DNA of 62,602 nucleotides. Origin: Planctomycetaceae bacterium (lineage in GTDB: Bacteria; Planctomycetota; Planctomycetia; Planctomycetales; Planctomycetaceae). This document shows, one piece after another, positions 20,374-28,993 of this stretch; the first letter of the stretch is position 1; each line of letters opens with the position of its first letter. The position numbers were made by a program, and so were the translations under genes. The notes under the pieces were generated by a model that had not been told where the DNA came from, did not search any database, and saw only the letters and a list, made by a program, of their open reading frames with translations. Location: the NCBI GenBank assembly GCA_020426325.1, contig JAGQQG010000031.1:1-62602 (forward strand), written 5' to 3'.

Positions 20374-21459
20374 GTGCCTCAATCTCTCATGCGATCACCC
20401 CAAACAGATACTCAAGTGGAGTCTGCGGAAATCGAAATCGGGTTGCGCACCATTCCATCCCGCTACTTCCTGTCTCCTCTTGCGGGATACACGCATCTGG
20501 CGTTTCGGATGGCGATTCGAGAGCTGGGGGGACTCGGATTGGCAACGACGGATCTTGTGCTGGCATCGATGCTGGTATCCGAAAAACCAAAATCGATGGC
20601 GCTGATTGCGACCGATCCGGATGATCGACCGTTGTCGGTGCAGATCTTCAGCGGTCTCCGTGATGAACTTGTGCAGGCGGCTCGCTGGCTTGAGGAGCAT
20701 GGCTATCAGGCCGTTGACATCAACATGGGCTGCCCCATGGCCAAGGTGAATGGAAACGGCGGCGGTGCGCGACTCATGTGCGACACTGAGAATGCACAGG
20801 CGACAGTCGCTGCCGTCGTTGAGGCAGTGTCGATTCCCGTCACCGTCAAGATGAGGCTCGGCTGGGACAGCAACCAGATCACCGCTCCTGAGTTAGCCTG
20901 TGCGTTCGAACAGGTTGGTGCAGCAGCGATCACCTTGCACGGTCGTACACGACAGCAGGGGTTTCATGGGACGGTTGATCTGGAGGGCATCCGACAGACG
21001 GTTGAGGCCGTCGACCACATTCCGATCATCGGGAACGGTGATGTAAGAACCGTTGAAGACGCTCAGCAGATGCAGGCTGTCACAGGCTGCGACGCGGTTG
21101 CCATCGGTCGGGGTGCGATGCTCGACCCCTGGATTTTCCGTAAGCTCGCACAGGTCAATCTGGGCGAGTCACCGACGGAGCCGACCGCGGAGGAACAGAT
21201 CGATTTTCTCGTGCGTCACTTCACGCTGATGACGCGACAACATGCTGAGTACAGTTGTCTCCTGTTTCGCAAGTTCGCTGGCTGGTATGGTGCACGACTG
21301 GGCATTCCCGAAGATCTCGAAGACCGATTGCGTCGCTTCGATTCCTTCTCTGAATTTGACGCGATTGTGCAGGAGATCCACCACCGCCACGGTGAACGCG
21401 AGACATCCATCCCGACCGCACTCCTCAAGGTGCCCAACGGGCCGATCGATAAGTGGTGA
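20374..21459 (+). CDS. tRNA-dihydrouridine synthase
   Basis: A 361-residue FMN-dependent enzyme that reduces uridines in tRNA D-loops. The TIM barrel begins at SPLAGYTHLAFR. The catalytic cysteine is about residue 120 in DINMGCPMAKVN. FMN-binding features are VTVKMRLGWD, ITLHGRTRQQGF and IIGNGDVRTVEDA. The GTG at 20374 lies one base after the maf stop; an ATG at 20389 is an alternative start. Which Dus class (A, B or C) it belongs to is not clear. Confidence 0.95.
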   Translation: MPQSLMRSPQTDTQVESAEIEIGLRTIPSRYFLSPLAGYTHLAFRMAIRELGGLGLATTDLVLASMLVSEKPKSMALIATDPDDRPLSVQIFSGLRDELVQAARWLEEHGYQAVDINMGCPMAKVNGNGGGARLMCDTENAQATVAAVVEAVSIPVTVKMRLGWDSNQITAPELACAFEQVGAAAITLHGRTRQQGFHGTVDLEGIRQTVEAVDHIPIIGNGDVRTVEDAQQMQAVTGCDAVAIGRGAMLDPWIFRKLAQVNLGESPTEPTAEEQIDFLVRHFTLMTRQHAEYSCLLFRKFAGWYGARLGIPEDLEDRLRRFDSFSEFDAIVQEIHHRHGERETSIPTALLKVPNGPIDKW

Positions 21460-21553
21460 GCGAAAACACATAACATTGAGTTCTTGATTTCGCAGGATCA
21501 AAGAGGAGACGTCTCAACCAGGGCCAACGCTCTCAACAAGCTGAGCAAGGATT

Positions 21554-21635
21554 GGGAGGGCGAAGCTCCTGCTGAGCCGCGCAGCAAGTTGAACGATGAA
21601 TGGTTCTTGCGGCTCGGCAGGACACTCGCCCTCCC
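21554..21635. repeat. Palindromic repeat with GGGAGGGCGA/TCGCCCTCCC ends
   Basis: Two 27-bp arms (21554-21580 and 21609-21635) are inverted repeats with about four mismatches, separated by 28 bp. The arm begins GGGAGGGCGAAGCTCCTGCT and ends GAGCCGC. I recognise this as a repeat type common in planctomycete intergenic DNA. A related, more degenerate element lies at 60939-61014. It sits between dus and the next small gene. Confidence 0.8.
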
Positions 21636-21761
21636 GTGGACCTGCTTGCCCAGTTTGAAAAAATCGTTGGCCGTGACGTCTCAACGAGTCGCCCTCGCGT
21701 TGTCATGGGATCAGCCGCTAAACTCTTCAACAGATCTCCCCTCCCTTGAAGGAATGTCGTC

Positions 21762-22100
21762 ATGCGATCACGCGGCTCTTTGCTGTCCGGAATTCTGTTG
21801 GTTGCCATCACGGCCTTCATTACAACTTTGGCGAGAGACAGCGCAGCACAGGGCGATCCCAATTCCATTTCATTGGAGCAGTTGCAGGAGAGGCTTGCCG
21901 CTTTGGAAGCTCGCGTGACAGCTCTGGAGGCAGGGCAATCTGGCGTGCAGCAGGCTGCTGGTGTCGCTCCCCTTCTGGAGACAGTACCGCGATCTCTGGC
22001 AGACGAGCTTCCTCGCATCCCCAGAAATGCGAAACGAGGCGAGATCAACGGTGTGCCCTTCTATACAGTTCCTTTGGGCGGATCAGCTGAGGCAGAGTAG
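21762..22100 (+). CDS. Small secreted coiled-coil protein
   Basis: A 112-residue protein with a signal peptide (LLSGILLVAITAFITTLARDSAAQG). A short heptad-type helix follows (LEQLQERLAALEARVTALEA), then a basic tail ending in FYTVPLGG. AAGGA lies about 13 bp upstream of the ATG. No family recognised. It could be a periplasmic trimerising or dimerising protein. It precedes hpnC on the same strand by 36 bp. Confidence 0.65.
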   Translation: MRSRGSLLSGILLVAITAFITTLARDSAAQGDPNSISLEQLQERLAALEARVTALEAGQSGVQQAAGVAPLLETVPRSLADELPRIPRNAKRGEINGVPFYTVPLGGSAEAE

Positions 22101-22136
22101 TCCTGCTTGAGGTTCTTGATATTGCTGGGACAGTCC

Positions 22137-23069
22137 ATGGATGTCATCTCAGAACTCGACATCTGGGGACCCGACTGTCCAACGCACCCTCCGCTCAGTC
22201 TCGACGAGGCTGAAGGGTATTGTCGCCGACTCGCGGAGACGCATTACGAGAACTTTCCCGTCGCGTCATGGCTGCTGCCCCGCGACCTGCGACAGCACTT
22301 CTGCAATGTGTATGCCTACTGTCGCTGGGCCGATGATCTGGGTGACGAGCTTGACGATTCGCAGCGATCGCTTCAGTTGCTGGAGTGGTGGCGGGGGGAA
22401 CTTCAGAGGTGTTATGCCGGTGAAGTACAGCACCCGGTTTTCATCGCCTTGCGGACCACCGTTTCGGAGTTTGACATCCCGCAAACCCCATTTACAGATC
22501 TGATTGATGCCTTCGTGCAGGATCAGACGGTCACGGAGTACGACACGTTCGACGAGCTGCGCGACTATTGTCGCCGGAGTGCAGACCCGGTCGGGCGCAT
22601 TCTGCTCAGGTTGTGTCGGGTGTACCGTGACGAGACGGAAGCATGGTCGGACAGCATCTGTACCGGATTGCAACTTGCCAATTTCTGGCAGGACGTGTCC
22701 CGTGATTTCGACATCGGGCGAGTCTATCTGCCCCGTGAGGACCGTGACCGATTTGGGTACTCGCCTGACATGCTTCGAAACCATGTCACCAATGAGGCGT
22801 TTGTGCGGTTGATGTCCTACGAGGTTGAGCGAGCCCGTGAATTCCTCGTCGCAGGCATGCCTCTGGTGCATGCGATGAGCGGTCGCATGCGAGTTGACAT
22901 CGAACTGTTCATTCGTGGCGGGTTGCAGATTCTGGCAGAAGTCGAGAGGATCGGCTTTCGCGTGTGGGATCGAAGACCTGTTGTTCGTAAGCGACAGCTT
23001 GCACGGATGTTCATGACCACCTGCACTCGACATATCTGGAACAGTTTTGCTTCGATTGGACGCGGGTAA
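22137..23069 (+). CDS. hpnC: Squalene synthase-like protein HpnC
   Basis: A 310-residue trans-isoprenyl diphosphate synthase of the squalene/phytoene synthase family. The first Asp-rich motif is RWADDLGDE and the second is QLANFWQDVSRDFDIGRVYLP (split as QLANFWQDVSRD and GRVYLP). ETHYENFPVASWLLP at the N-terminus is typical of HpnC. In the HpnCDE route HpnC converts presqualene diphosphate to hydroxysqualene. The ATG at 22137 is preferred over an upstream TTG at 22107. hpnD follows 14 bp later. Confidence 0.93.
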   Translation: MDVISELDIWGPDCPTHPPLSLDEAEGYCRRLAETHYENFPVASWLLPRDLRQHFCNVYAYCRWADDLGDELDDSQRSLQLLEWWRGELQRCYAGEVQHPVFIALRTTVSEFDIPQTPFTDLIDAFVQDQTVTEYDTFDELRDYCRRSADPVGRILLRLCRVYRDETEAWSDSICTGLQLANFWQDVSRDFDIGRVYLPREDRDRFGYSPDMLRNHVTNEAFVRLMSYEVERAREFLVAGMPLVHAMSGRMRVDIELFIRGGLQILAEVERIGFRVWDRRPVVRKRQLARMFMTTCTRHIWNSFASIGRG

Positions 23070-23083
23070 CCATTGAGCTTTCC

Positions 23084-23959
23084 ATGGATGCAATGCTTGC
23101 TGACTCGTTTGCGTACTGTCAGCAACTGGCGAAGCTCAGCGGACGTAACTTCTACTTCAGCTTTCTGACGCTCCCGCGACCGATGTTTCGCGACATGTGT
23201 GCCCTGTACGCATTCATGCGCGTGACGGATGATCTGGGGGACGACTTGTCCCGGTCGGTTGCACAGCGGACGGCAGCACTGCGATCCTGGCGGGGCGCAA
23301 TCGATGCAGCAATCACGGGAGAGCCGTCTTCGCATCCTGTCGTTTCAGCGATGATGGACGTGCAGCGGAGATATCAGATCCCTGTGGAGTATCTGCATGC
23401 GGTCATCAAAGGAGTTGAAAGTGACATTGGACCGGCCCGCTTCGAGACGTTCGAGCATCTCTCCCATTATTGTTATCACGTTGCTGGGGCAGTCGGGTTG
23501 TGTTGCATCCATATCTGGGGGTTCGATGATGCTGTCGCTCTCGATCGTGCAGTTGACTGCGGGCTGGCGTTCCAGCTGACGAACATCCTCCGAGACCTCC
23601 GTGAGGATGCTCAGAACGATCGCGTCTATCTCCCCCAGGAAGACCTGGTGAGGTTTGGCTACTCCGAGGAGGATCTTCGCGAAGGACGCATCAATGAGCA
23701 GTTCCGGGAACTGATGGCATTTCAGGTCAACCGGGCCAGAAGCTACTACCGACAGGGGGGAGAACTTCATTCTCTGTTAAAATCGCCCGGTCGACCGATC
23801 CTCGCCGCCATGATGGGCATTTACGGGCGGCTTCTGAGAAGGATCGAAGGTCTTCAGTACGACGTGTTTACTAACCGCATCACGCTCTCCAGGACAACCA
23901 AGCTGAGCGTCACTGCGATGTCTCTGTTGCGTCCCGGCCGACGTCCCACCGTCCCATAA
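23084..23959 (+). CDS. hpnD: Presqualene diphosphate synthase HpnD
   Basis: A 291-residue squalene/phytoene synthase family enzyme that would condense two farnesyl diphosphates to presqualene diphosphate. It has SGRNFYFSFLTLP, the Asp-rich FMRVTDDLGDD, CYHVAGAVGLCC and the second motif QLTNILRDLREDAQNDRVYLP (split as QLTNILRDLRED and DRVYLP), all typical of HpnD. It lies 14 bp after hpnC, so the two are probably one transcript. The third enzyme, the flavin-dependent HpnE, is not in the window. Squalene would serve hopanoid or sterol synthesis. Confidence 0.93.
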   Translation: MDAMLADSFAYCQQLAKLSGRNFYFSFLTLPRPMFRDMCALYAFMRVTDDLGDDLSRSVAQRTAALRSWRGAIDAAITGEPSSHPVVSAMMDVQRRYQIPVEYLHAVIKGVESDIGPARFETFEHLSHYCYHVAGAVGLCCIHIWGFDDAVALDRAVDCGLAFQLTNILRDLREDAQNDRVYLPQEDLVRFGYSEEDLREGRINEQFRELMAFQVNRARSYYRQGGELHSLLKSPGRPILAAMMGIYGRLLRRIEGLQYDVFTNRITLSRTTKLSVTAMSLLRPGRRPTVP

Positions 23960-24000
23960 GCGGACACAGCGCCATTCACTTAGCTGCCATCAGCTTCTGC

Positions 24001-24792
24001 TCACTGACCGATCGCGAATTGCTTGTCAGTCAGGCCGATGTTGGTCTTCATGCTGAGATACGCGTAGTCAGCGATAATGGACTCCTGCTCACCCGCGCGT
24101 GAAGGGATGGTGACGTGTTGTACGCGGATCGGCATCCCATTGTTCTTGTCGACATAAAGACGGACACGATGCGGCTTCGTTGCCGGCCCCTCGGTTGGAT
24201 GAGTGGCTTCGACAACCTGACACTCGGTCTGACCGATCCTGGCATTTGGATAGAACTTGACCGAAACACTTTCGTTCGATCGCTCAGCCAGCCAATGGTC
24301 CATCACGCGGTTCAGCATATTCTTGACGCCGATCTGGGTGATCGGATGCAGGGTGTACTGCATCGCCATTGAGCCACGCGGATCGAGGGAGACCGGTCCG
24401 ACGAGTGATGCGAGACCTGTTTCCTGAACCAGCATCTTGTTGCCGTTTCGCCCGTCGATGTAGAGCACTTCGCGGCCTTCATTGGGTTCGATGAACTTCA
24501 ATCGCACGCTGAATGGTCTCTCGCGAAACCGGATCTGCATCTTCTGCTCGATCAGCTTGCCGTTGACCACTTCTTTTTTGACAAATACCGCTTCATAGTC
24601 AGCAACGTCATCAAGGGATGTCAGTGCTTTCTGGCCCAGCTTGAGTGCGGGTAAGAGCGGATTGGACTCCGGGGTCTCTGCAATCCGAGCGGCAATCTGC
24701 GTCTGAGCGCAAACCGTCGTCGCCTGTCCCAGGAGGAACGGCGAAACCAGCATCGCGGCGATGAGAAGTCGAAGCCTCGGGAGAACAGCCAT
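24001..24792 (-). CDS. DUF1571 family secreted protein (LolA-like fold suspected)
   Basis: A 263-residue exported protein with a signal peptide (LRLLIAAMLVSPFLLGQATTVCAQ). The mature part (DDVADYEAVFVKKEVVNGKL, RFRERPFSVRLKFIEPNEGRE, LYVDKNNGMPIRVQHV) matches the DUF1571 family as I know it from planctomycetes. The alternating amphipathic strands resemble outer-membrane lipoprotein carriers such as LolA, so lipid or lipoprotein handling is a guess. The ATG at 24792 fits the signal peptide; ATGs at 24858 and 24864 are alternatives. Confidence 0.82.
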   Translation of the reverse strand: MAVLPRLRLLIAAMLVSPFLLGQATTVCAQTQIAARIAETPESNPLLPALKLGQKALTSLDDVADYEAVFVKKEVVNGKLIEQKMQIRFRERPFSVRLKFIEPNEGREVLYIDGRNGNKMLVQETGLASLVGPVSLDPRGSMAMQYTLHPITQIGVKNMLNRVMDHWLAERSNESVSVKFYPNARIGQTECQVVEATHPTEGPATKPHRVRLYVDKNNGMPIRVQHVTIPSRAGEQESIIADYAYLSMKTNIGLTDKQFAIGQ

Positions 24793-24989
24793 TCGGTCAC
24801 CATCGGTCGGAAACTTCACATGCCCCCCGAACAAGTGAGAACGAGGGAAGGGTATCATGACCATACATCGGCAGGAAGATCGGCATTCGTTGCCGAGACT
24901 TCCTTAAGTTGCATGGTTCCACAGAACCCGTCAATCTCGGTAACCCATGCGATCGGGCAAGTCACCCTGCACAGGTTGATGATGAGCGC

Positions 24990-25029
24990 AAAACAAAGCG
25001 GAAGGTCTACGTGTTGAAGACCTTCCGCT
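24990..25029 (-). terminator. Rho-independent terminator of tRNA-Cys
   Basis: AGCGGAAGGTC (24997-25007) and GACCTTCCGCT (25019-25029) form a perfect 11-bp stem with an 11-nt loop. Read on the minus strand, the stem is followed by TTGTTTT (complement of 24990-24996). It lies 5 bp beyond the 3' end of the minus-strand tRNA-Cys gene. Confidence 0.85.
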
Positions 25030-25033
25030 CAAA

Positions 25034-25107
25034 AGGCGCCGCCCGGATTCGAACCGGGGAATAACGGATTTGCAATCCGTCGCCTTAGGCCGCTTGGCTA
25101 CGGCGCC
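25034..25107 (-). tRNA. tRNA-Cys (anticodon GCA)
   Basis: On the minus strand the sequence folds into a full cloverleaf. The acceptor stem is GGCGCCG/CGGCGCC, with discriminator base U as expected for tRNA-Cys. The anticodon arm ACGGA-TTGCAAA-TCCGT carries anticodon GCA, and the T-loop holds GGTTCGAATCC. The 3' CCA is not encoded. It is 74 nt long and followed by a strong hairpin terminator. Confidence 0.96.
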
Positions 25108-25614
25108 ACTCGAATTTGAATGCCAATCATGCTGGCACCCTCATCCGGTCTGACTCATTTCATCGGAAATATCGTCGACCAACTACACAGAAAAATCGTT
25201 GAAACGGGATGCAACCGTACGTTTGTCACATTGCTGACAACCTTGTCTGCAAGGTGGTTCACGCCGTGAGCAAAAGTTCAGATTTCTTAGTGCAAACTCC
25301 TCCTGAATGCTAGGAACGGCCTGTGAGGGTGTCAAGATTCCGCTGGTGAATCAGGAAAATCGCGTCGGAGACGCACTGTGAACGTCATTTCCGCGTTCGC
25401 GGGAATCCAGACCGGAATAGCGGAGATGGAGTTGATGTGAGGTCACACCACGTACACACCGGATTCCCGTCTGCTGGCGGATCATGTGAATCGTGTCGAG
25501 GTCACTGTGGGATGTGTTATCGATTGTCGTCTGAAGGGGGCTCCCGTATGGTGATTGAGACTCTCGACCGACAATTCGGTCGACCCACATTCCTGCAAAA
25601 AAGAGTGACAAGCC
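25108..25614. other. Intergenic region with a TTCCGCG/CGCGGGAA hairpin
   Basis: About 500 bp upstream of both tRNA-Cys (minus) and the isomerase gene (plus). A short dyad TTCCGCG-TT-CGCGGGAA (25389-25405), followed by ATCCAGACCGG, resembles the widespread bacterial intergenic motif built on CATTCCCGCG/CGCGGGAATC. A second dyad, CGACCGA-CAAT-TCGGTCG, lies in the leader of the isomerase gene. No gene is seen. Confidence 0.5.
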
Positions 25615-26517
25615 ATGACTGATCGAGATCCGGGGACCTCTGTCGACCGCCGACAAGTCCTGCAGTCAGCGGTTGGAATCGGAGCAGCGACGATCATGCA
25701 CAGTCAGCTGAAAGCTGCGGAGAGAGAACCGGTCGCTCACAACGGTCGCATCAAACAGTCCCTTGTCCACTGGTGCTACAGCAAAGCCTGGCCCGATGTC
25801 GACGAGTTCTGCAGAAAGGCTGTGCAGCTGGGTTGTCAAAGCGTCGAATTGATCGACCCGTCACACTGGCCAACGTTGAAAAAGCACGGATTAACCTGTG
25901 CGATCGCAGGAAGTCACGGCTTTCGCCTGGGGCCGAATAATCGAGACGAATGGGATCGCTGTCGCAACATCCTCACCGAACGTTTGCAACAGTGTGCGGA
26001 CTTCGGCGTTGAACGTCTGATCACTTTTACCGGCATGGCGAAAGGGCTCACCAAACAGGAGGGAGCCGACAATTGTGTGGAGTTCTTCCGACAGATCGTC
26101 GGAGAGGCTGAGCAGAAAGGTGTCACGCTCTGTCTGGAGATGCTCAACACGCGGGACGATTCGCATCCGATGAAAGGACACCCCGGCTATCAGGGGGATG
26201 ACACCGAGTATTGCATCGACATCATCAACCGTGTCGGATCGCCGCGGTTCAAGCTGCTGTTCGATATCTACCACGTGCAGATCATGAACGGCGATGTCAT
26301 TCGACGGATTCATGAACACAGGGAAAACATCGCTCACGTACATACCGCAGGCAATCCAGGTCGGGGAGAACTGAATGAACGTCAGGAGATCAACTATCCG
26401 GCCGTGATGCAGGCATTGCTCGACATCCAGTACGACGGTTACGTTGGGCAAGAGTTCATCCCGACCGGAGATGCGTTCGCAGGACTTGAACAGGCGGTCA
26501 GAACGTGTGATGTGTAA
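25615..26517 (+). CDS. Tat-exported TIM-barrel sugar isomerase, hydroxypyruvate isomerase-like
   Basis: A 300-residue protein. The N-terminus DRRQVLQSAVGIGAATIM is a twin-arginine export signal. The rest is an AP-endonuclease-2-like TIM barrel with the metal-binding pattern of hydroxypyruvate isomerase and related sugar isomerases: GVTLCLEMLNTR (Glu), LLFDIYHVQIMNGD (Asp, His), IAHVHTAGNPGRGEL (His) and YVGQEFIPTG (Glu). The cytoplasmic family members interconvert hydroxypyruvate and tartronate semialdehyde. The exported planctomycete version may act on another keto sugar. The next gene overlaps its last 8 bases. Confidence 0.88.
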   Translation: MTDRDPGTSVDRRQVLQSAVGIGAATIMHSQLKAAEREPVAHNGRIKQSLVHWCYSKAWPDVDEFCRKAVQLGCQSVELIDPSHWPTLKKHGLTCAIAGSHGFRLGPNNRDEWDRCRNILTERLQQCADFGVERLITFTGMAKGLTKQEGADNCVEFFRQIVGEAEQKGVTLCLEMLNTRDDSHPMKGHPGYQGDDTEYCIDIINRVGSPRFKLLFDIYHVQIMNGDVIRRIHEHRENIAHVHTAGNPGRGELNERQEINYPAVMQALLDIQYDGYVGQEFIPTGDAFAGLEQAVRTCDV

Positions 26518-27676
26518 CACGGTGTCAACCAGCAGGGGCCCCTGGGGCACGGTTTCAGTCAATGCGCGGTACGATCGTGCAGTCGCATGGGCAACGAGCC
26601 ACATCTACGTTGGCTTGACGATCACCATTAGCCTGCTTTCCGGCAATTGCTGTGTCCAAACGGGTATTGCCGAAGAACGTCCCACGACGGGAGTCGTCAA
26701 TCCAGCCTATGCTCCGCTCGACGAGATCGTGTTCCAGTTTATGGACCTCTCGGCTGCAAAGGCAGCGGTGATTGCTGTCAGCCACCATGGAGAGGTGATC
26801 TACTCACGCGGGTACGGATGGGCCGATCGCAGACGCCGAACACCAACTCTGCCGAACACCACCTTTCGCCTCGCCAGCAACACCAAACCAATCACAGCGA
26901 CGGTCGTCAAATCGCTGATTCGTTCGGGTGATTTGGATGCGGATCTGGCAGTGTTTCCCTTCCTCGGTCTCAGTCCTTTTGACGGGGAACTCGGGGATGA
27001 GAGGTTAAACAAAATCACCGTCAAGCATTTGCTCGACCATCAAGGGGGCTGGGATCGGGAGGAGACTTTCGATCCGATGTATCGATTGAAACAGATTCAG
27101 CAGGAGATGCATCTCAACAAAAGTCCCAATTCACACCGGATTATTCAGTACATGCTCTCTCAGCCTCTTCAGTTCGCGCCGGGAGAGAGACGCGCGTACT
27201 CGAACTTCGGTTATCTCGTGCTCGGACGTGTGATTGAGAAGGCGACCGGTCAGAACTACGTCGATATTGTCCAATCTCGAGTCTTCGAGCCACTCGGCAC
27301 GACGGAAGTGCACATCTCGGGCCAAGGTCGCAGCGAAGTGTTCTACCCGAACGGCAATGGATTCAACATGGCCGCTCGCGACTCGGCGGGAGGACTGGCA
27401 GCTTCCGCCCCTGCATTATGCCACTTCATGCATGCCTACTGGATCAATGGAGAGCAACGCCGACCAAGAGAGATCTACTGGTATTATCACATGGGCAGTA
27501 TGACCAATACGACGACCGCCCTGATGGAGCAACGGCTGGATGGAATCGACTACGCAGTGATGTTCAACGCCCGTCGGAACGAACAATACGAAGAAGATGC
27601 TGCTCACCTCCGTAGCGAACTGAACCGCGTTCTGGACTCTCTGCGTGACCAGATCAAACGCAGAGTGACCGAATGA
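26510..27676 (+). CDS. Beta-lactamase-family serine hydrolase (class C fold)
   Basis: A 388-residue exported protein of the penicillin-binding protein/class C beta-lactamase fold. The catalytic S-x-x-K is in FRLASNTKPITA, the Y-x-N in RRAYSNFGYLVLG and the third motif is probably the HMG of YYHMGSMTN. A hydrophobic segment near residues 30-50 (IYVGLTITISLLSGNCCV) predicts export. Such proteins are usually esterases or peptidases rather than antibiotic-degrading enzymes. The ATG at 26510 overlaps the end of the isomerase gene, suggesting co-transcription; the true start is uncertain because the N-terminal 30 residues are unremarkable. Confidence 0.85.
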   Translation: MCNTVSTSRGPWGTVSVNARYDRAVAWATSHIYVGLTITISLLSGNCCVQTGIAEERPTTGVVNPAYAPLDEIVFQFMDLSAAKAAVIAVSHHGEVIYSRGYGWADRRRRTPTLPNTTFRLASNTKPITATVVKSLIRSGDLDADLAVFPFLGLSPFDGELGDERLNKITVKHLLDHQGGWDREETFDPMYRLKQIQQEMHLNKSPNSHRIIQYMLSQPLQFAPGERRAYSNFGYLVLGRVIEKATGQNYVDIVQSRVFEPLGTTEVHISGQGRSEVFYPNGNGFNMAARDSAGGLAASAPALCHFMHAYWINGEQRRPREIYWYYHMGSMTNTTTALMEQRLDGIDYAVMFNARRNEQYEEDAAHLRSELNRVLDSLRDQIKRRVTE

Positions 27677-27718
27677 AATGAGCACACACGTTCAGTCTGC
27701 CTTGGAGGAAACAACATG

Positions 27719-28597
27719 TCAGCGTTTGAGCTGCTGGCATTTCGGACAGAAGAACGTTGATCGCTGAGCCTGCACGATGCGCACGATGGTCGCTTTTCCA
27801 CAGGTCGGACACAACTCTTGAGATCGGGCATAGACACGATGTTCGTTCTGGTAGCTGCCGTTCTGATTGAGAGCGTTGCGATAGGTTCCGTCAGCGAGCG
27901 TTGAGCCTTCGTAGTGGATTGCTGTCTGCAGGACGGTTTGCGTCGCCTCGTGCAGTCGTTTCACTTGAGATGTCTTGAGGCAATGTGCGGGAAGCTCCGG
28001 ATGGATGCGAGCGACATGGAGAATCTCGCTGGCATACAGGTTGCCGATGCCCGCGACCAGCCTCTGATCCAGCAATGCGACTTTCACAGCCCGCTGAGTT
28101 TGCGGCAGCCGTTCACGCCACTCGTCGAGCGTCATCGCCAGTGCGTCGGGTCCCAGCTTGTGAGGGCCAAGTGCGATCTCCATCTCATCGGGCGAGTAGA
28201 GACGCAACGTCCCCAGCCCTCTGCGGTCCCAGAACCACAGGCGTCCGTCACGCTCATCTGATTTGCCATCTTGCCCCCCTGCCACTCGTTCTCCGAGTTG
28301 CCATTCAAACCGCAGATGACTCCGGTCGGGAGGATCGCTGACGAGCATTAACCCGGTCATGCGCGGCTCGATGACGAATGCATCACCGGACTCCAGTTCC
28401 AGGATCACTCGCTTGGCCATCCGCCGAACTTCGGTGATGAGCTGACCATTTGCACGTCTGGAGATCACACGAGACTCGGGGGAAATGTCGATCGACCGGT
28501 AGCGACATCGGCATCGAGCGGCCTTCAGAATCCGTCGCCCCTCGACATGCGGTCGCAATCCACGAACCATCGTCTCGACTTCGGGAAGTTCGGGCAT
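27719..28597 (-). CDS. mutM: Formamidopyrimidine-DNA glycosylase
   Basis: A 292-residue base-excision repair enzyme removing oxidised purines such as 8-oxoguanine. The start [14 protein letters not shown] provides the catalytic N-terminal Pro and Glu. [11 protein letters not shown] has the beta-elimination lysine, and [13 protein letters not shown] is the helix-two-turn-helix DNA-binding motif. The C-terminal zinc finger reads CPTCGK...FFCPKCQ. The ATG at 28597 is required to place Pro as residue 2; the open frame extends 22 codons upstream without homology. Confidence 0.97.
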   Translation of the reverse strand: MPELPEVETMVRGLRPHVEGRRILKAARCRCRYRSIDISPESRVISRRANGQLITEVRRMAKRVILELESGDAFVIEPRMTGLMLVSDPPDRSHLRFEWQLGERVAGGQDGKSDERDGRLWFWDRRGLGTLRLYSPDEMEIALGPHKLGPDALAMTLDEWRERLPQTQRAVKVALLDQRLVAGIGNLYASEILHVARIHPELPAHCLKTSQVKRLHEATQTVLQTAIHYEGSTLADGTYRNALNQNGSYQNEHRVYARSQELCPTCGKATIVRIVQAQRSTFFCPKCQQLKR

Positions 28598-28993
28598 GAG
28601 CGGGCAGCGGAAACTTGTTTGAGGCGAGGACAGACAGCAGCGAAACGCTCTGACTTCAGGCATCCTTCATCAGAAAGATGACAACCTGCCGTCATCTTCC
28701 GAACATCCGCTACAATCGAACCCGATCGTGTGGTTGAGTCAGAGTTCCGGCATTCTAGCGACTGGGCACGTTCTTTCGACACAAGTCTCCTTCATGCCAA
28801 AGGCAAGCAGGATTTGCCGAAAAGTTCTTGACGGTGTTCCCCCGGACGACGATCCTAAGGATGGCGCCCGCTTCTTCGCTCCAAGTGGTCGCCTCCCGGT
28901 GATGTGTCCTTTCCCGTTCGAGGGACATGTCGCGTAATCACAACAGTACCCGCTTTTGCGACTTTCAGCCTGAGCGATCACCAAGGGATCAAC
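28598..28993. other. Divergent intergenic region with hairpin and candidate promoter
   Basis: About 400 bp between mutM and the DUF1598 gene. A perfect hairpin AAGATGAC-AACCTGCC-GTCATCTT spans 28675-28698. TTGAGT (28734-28739) and TAGCGA (28756-28761), 16 bp apart, could be a promoter for the DUF1598 gene, giving a leader of over 200 nt. No convincing gene lies in the leader. Confidence 0.4.

Noticed and set aside
25389..25405. Rho-independent terminator in the gap before the isomerase gene
   Set aside because: The small hairpin is not followed by a T-run and does not lie after a gene end. It resembles a dispersed intergenic motif instead.
26510..27676. Antibiotic-resistance beta-lactamase
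   Set aside because: The fold and the S-x-x-K and Y-x-N motifs are shared with many esterases and peptidases. Nothing in the sequence points to beta-lactam hydrolysis.
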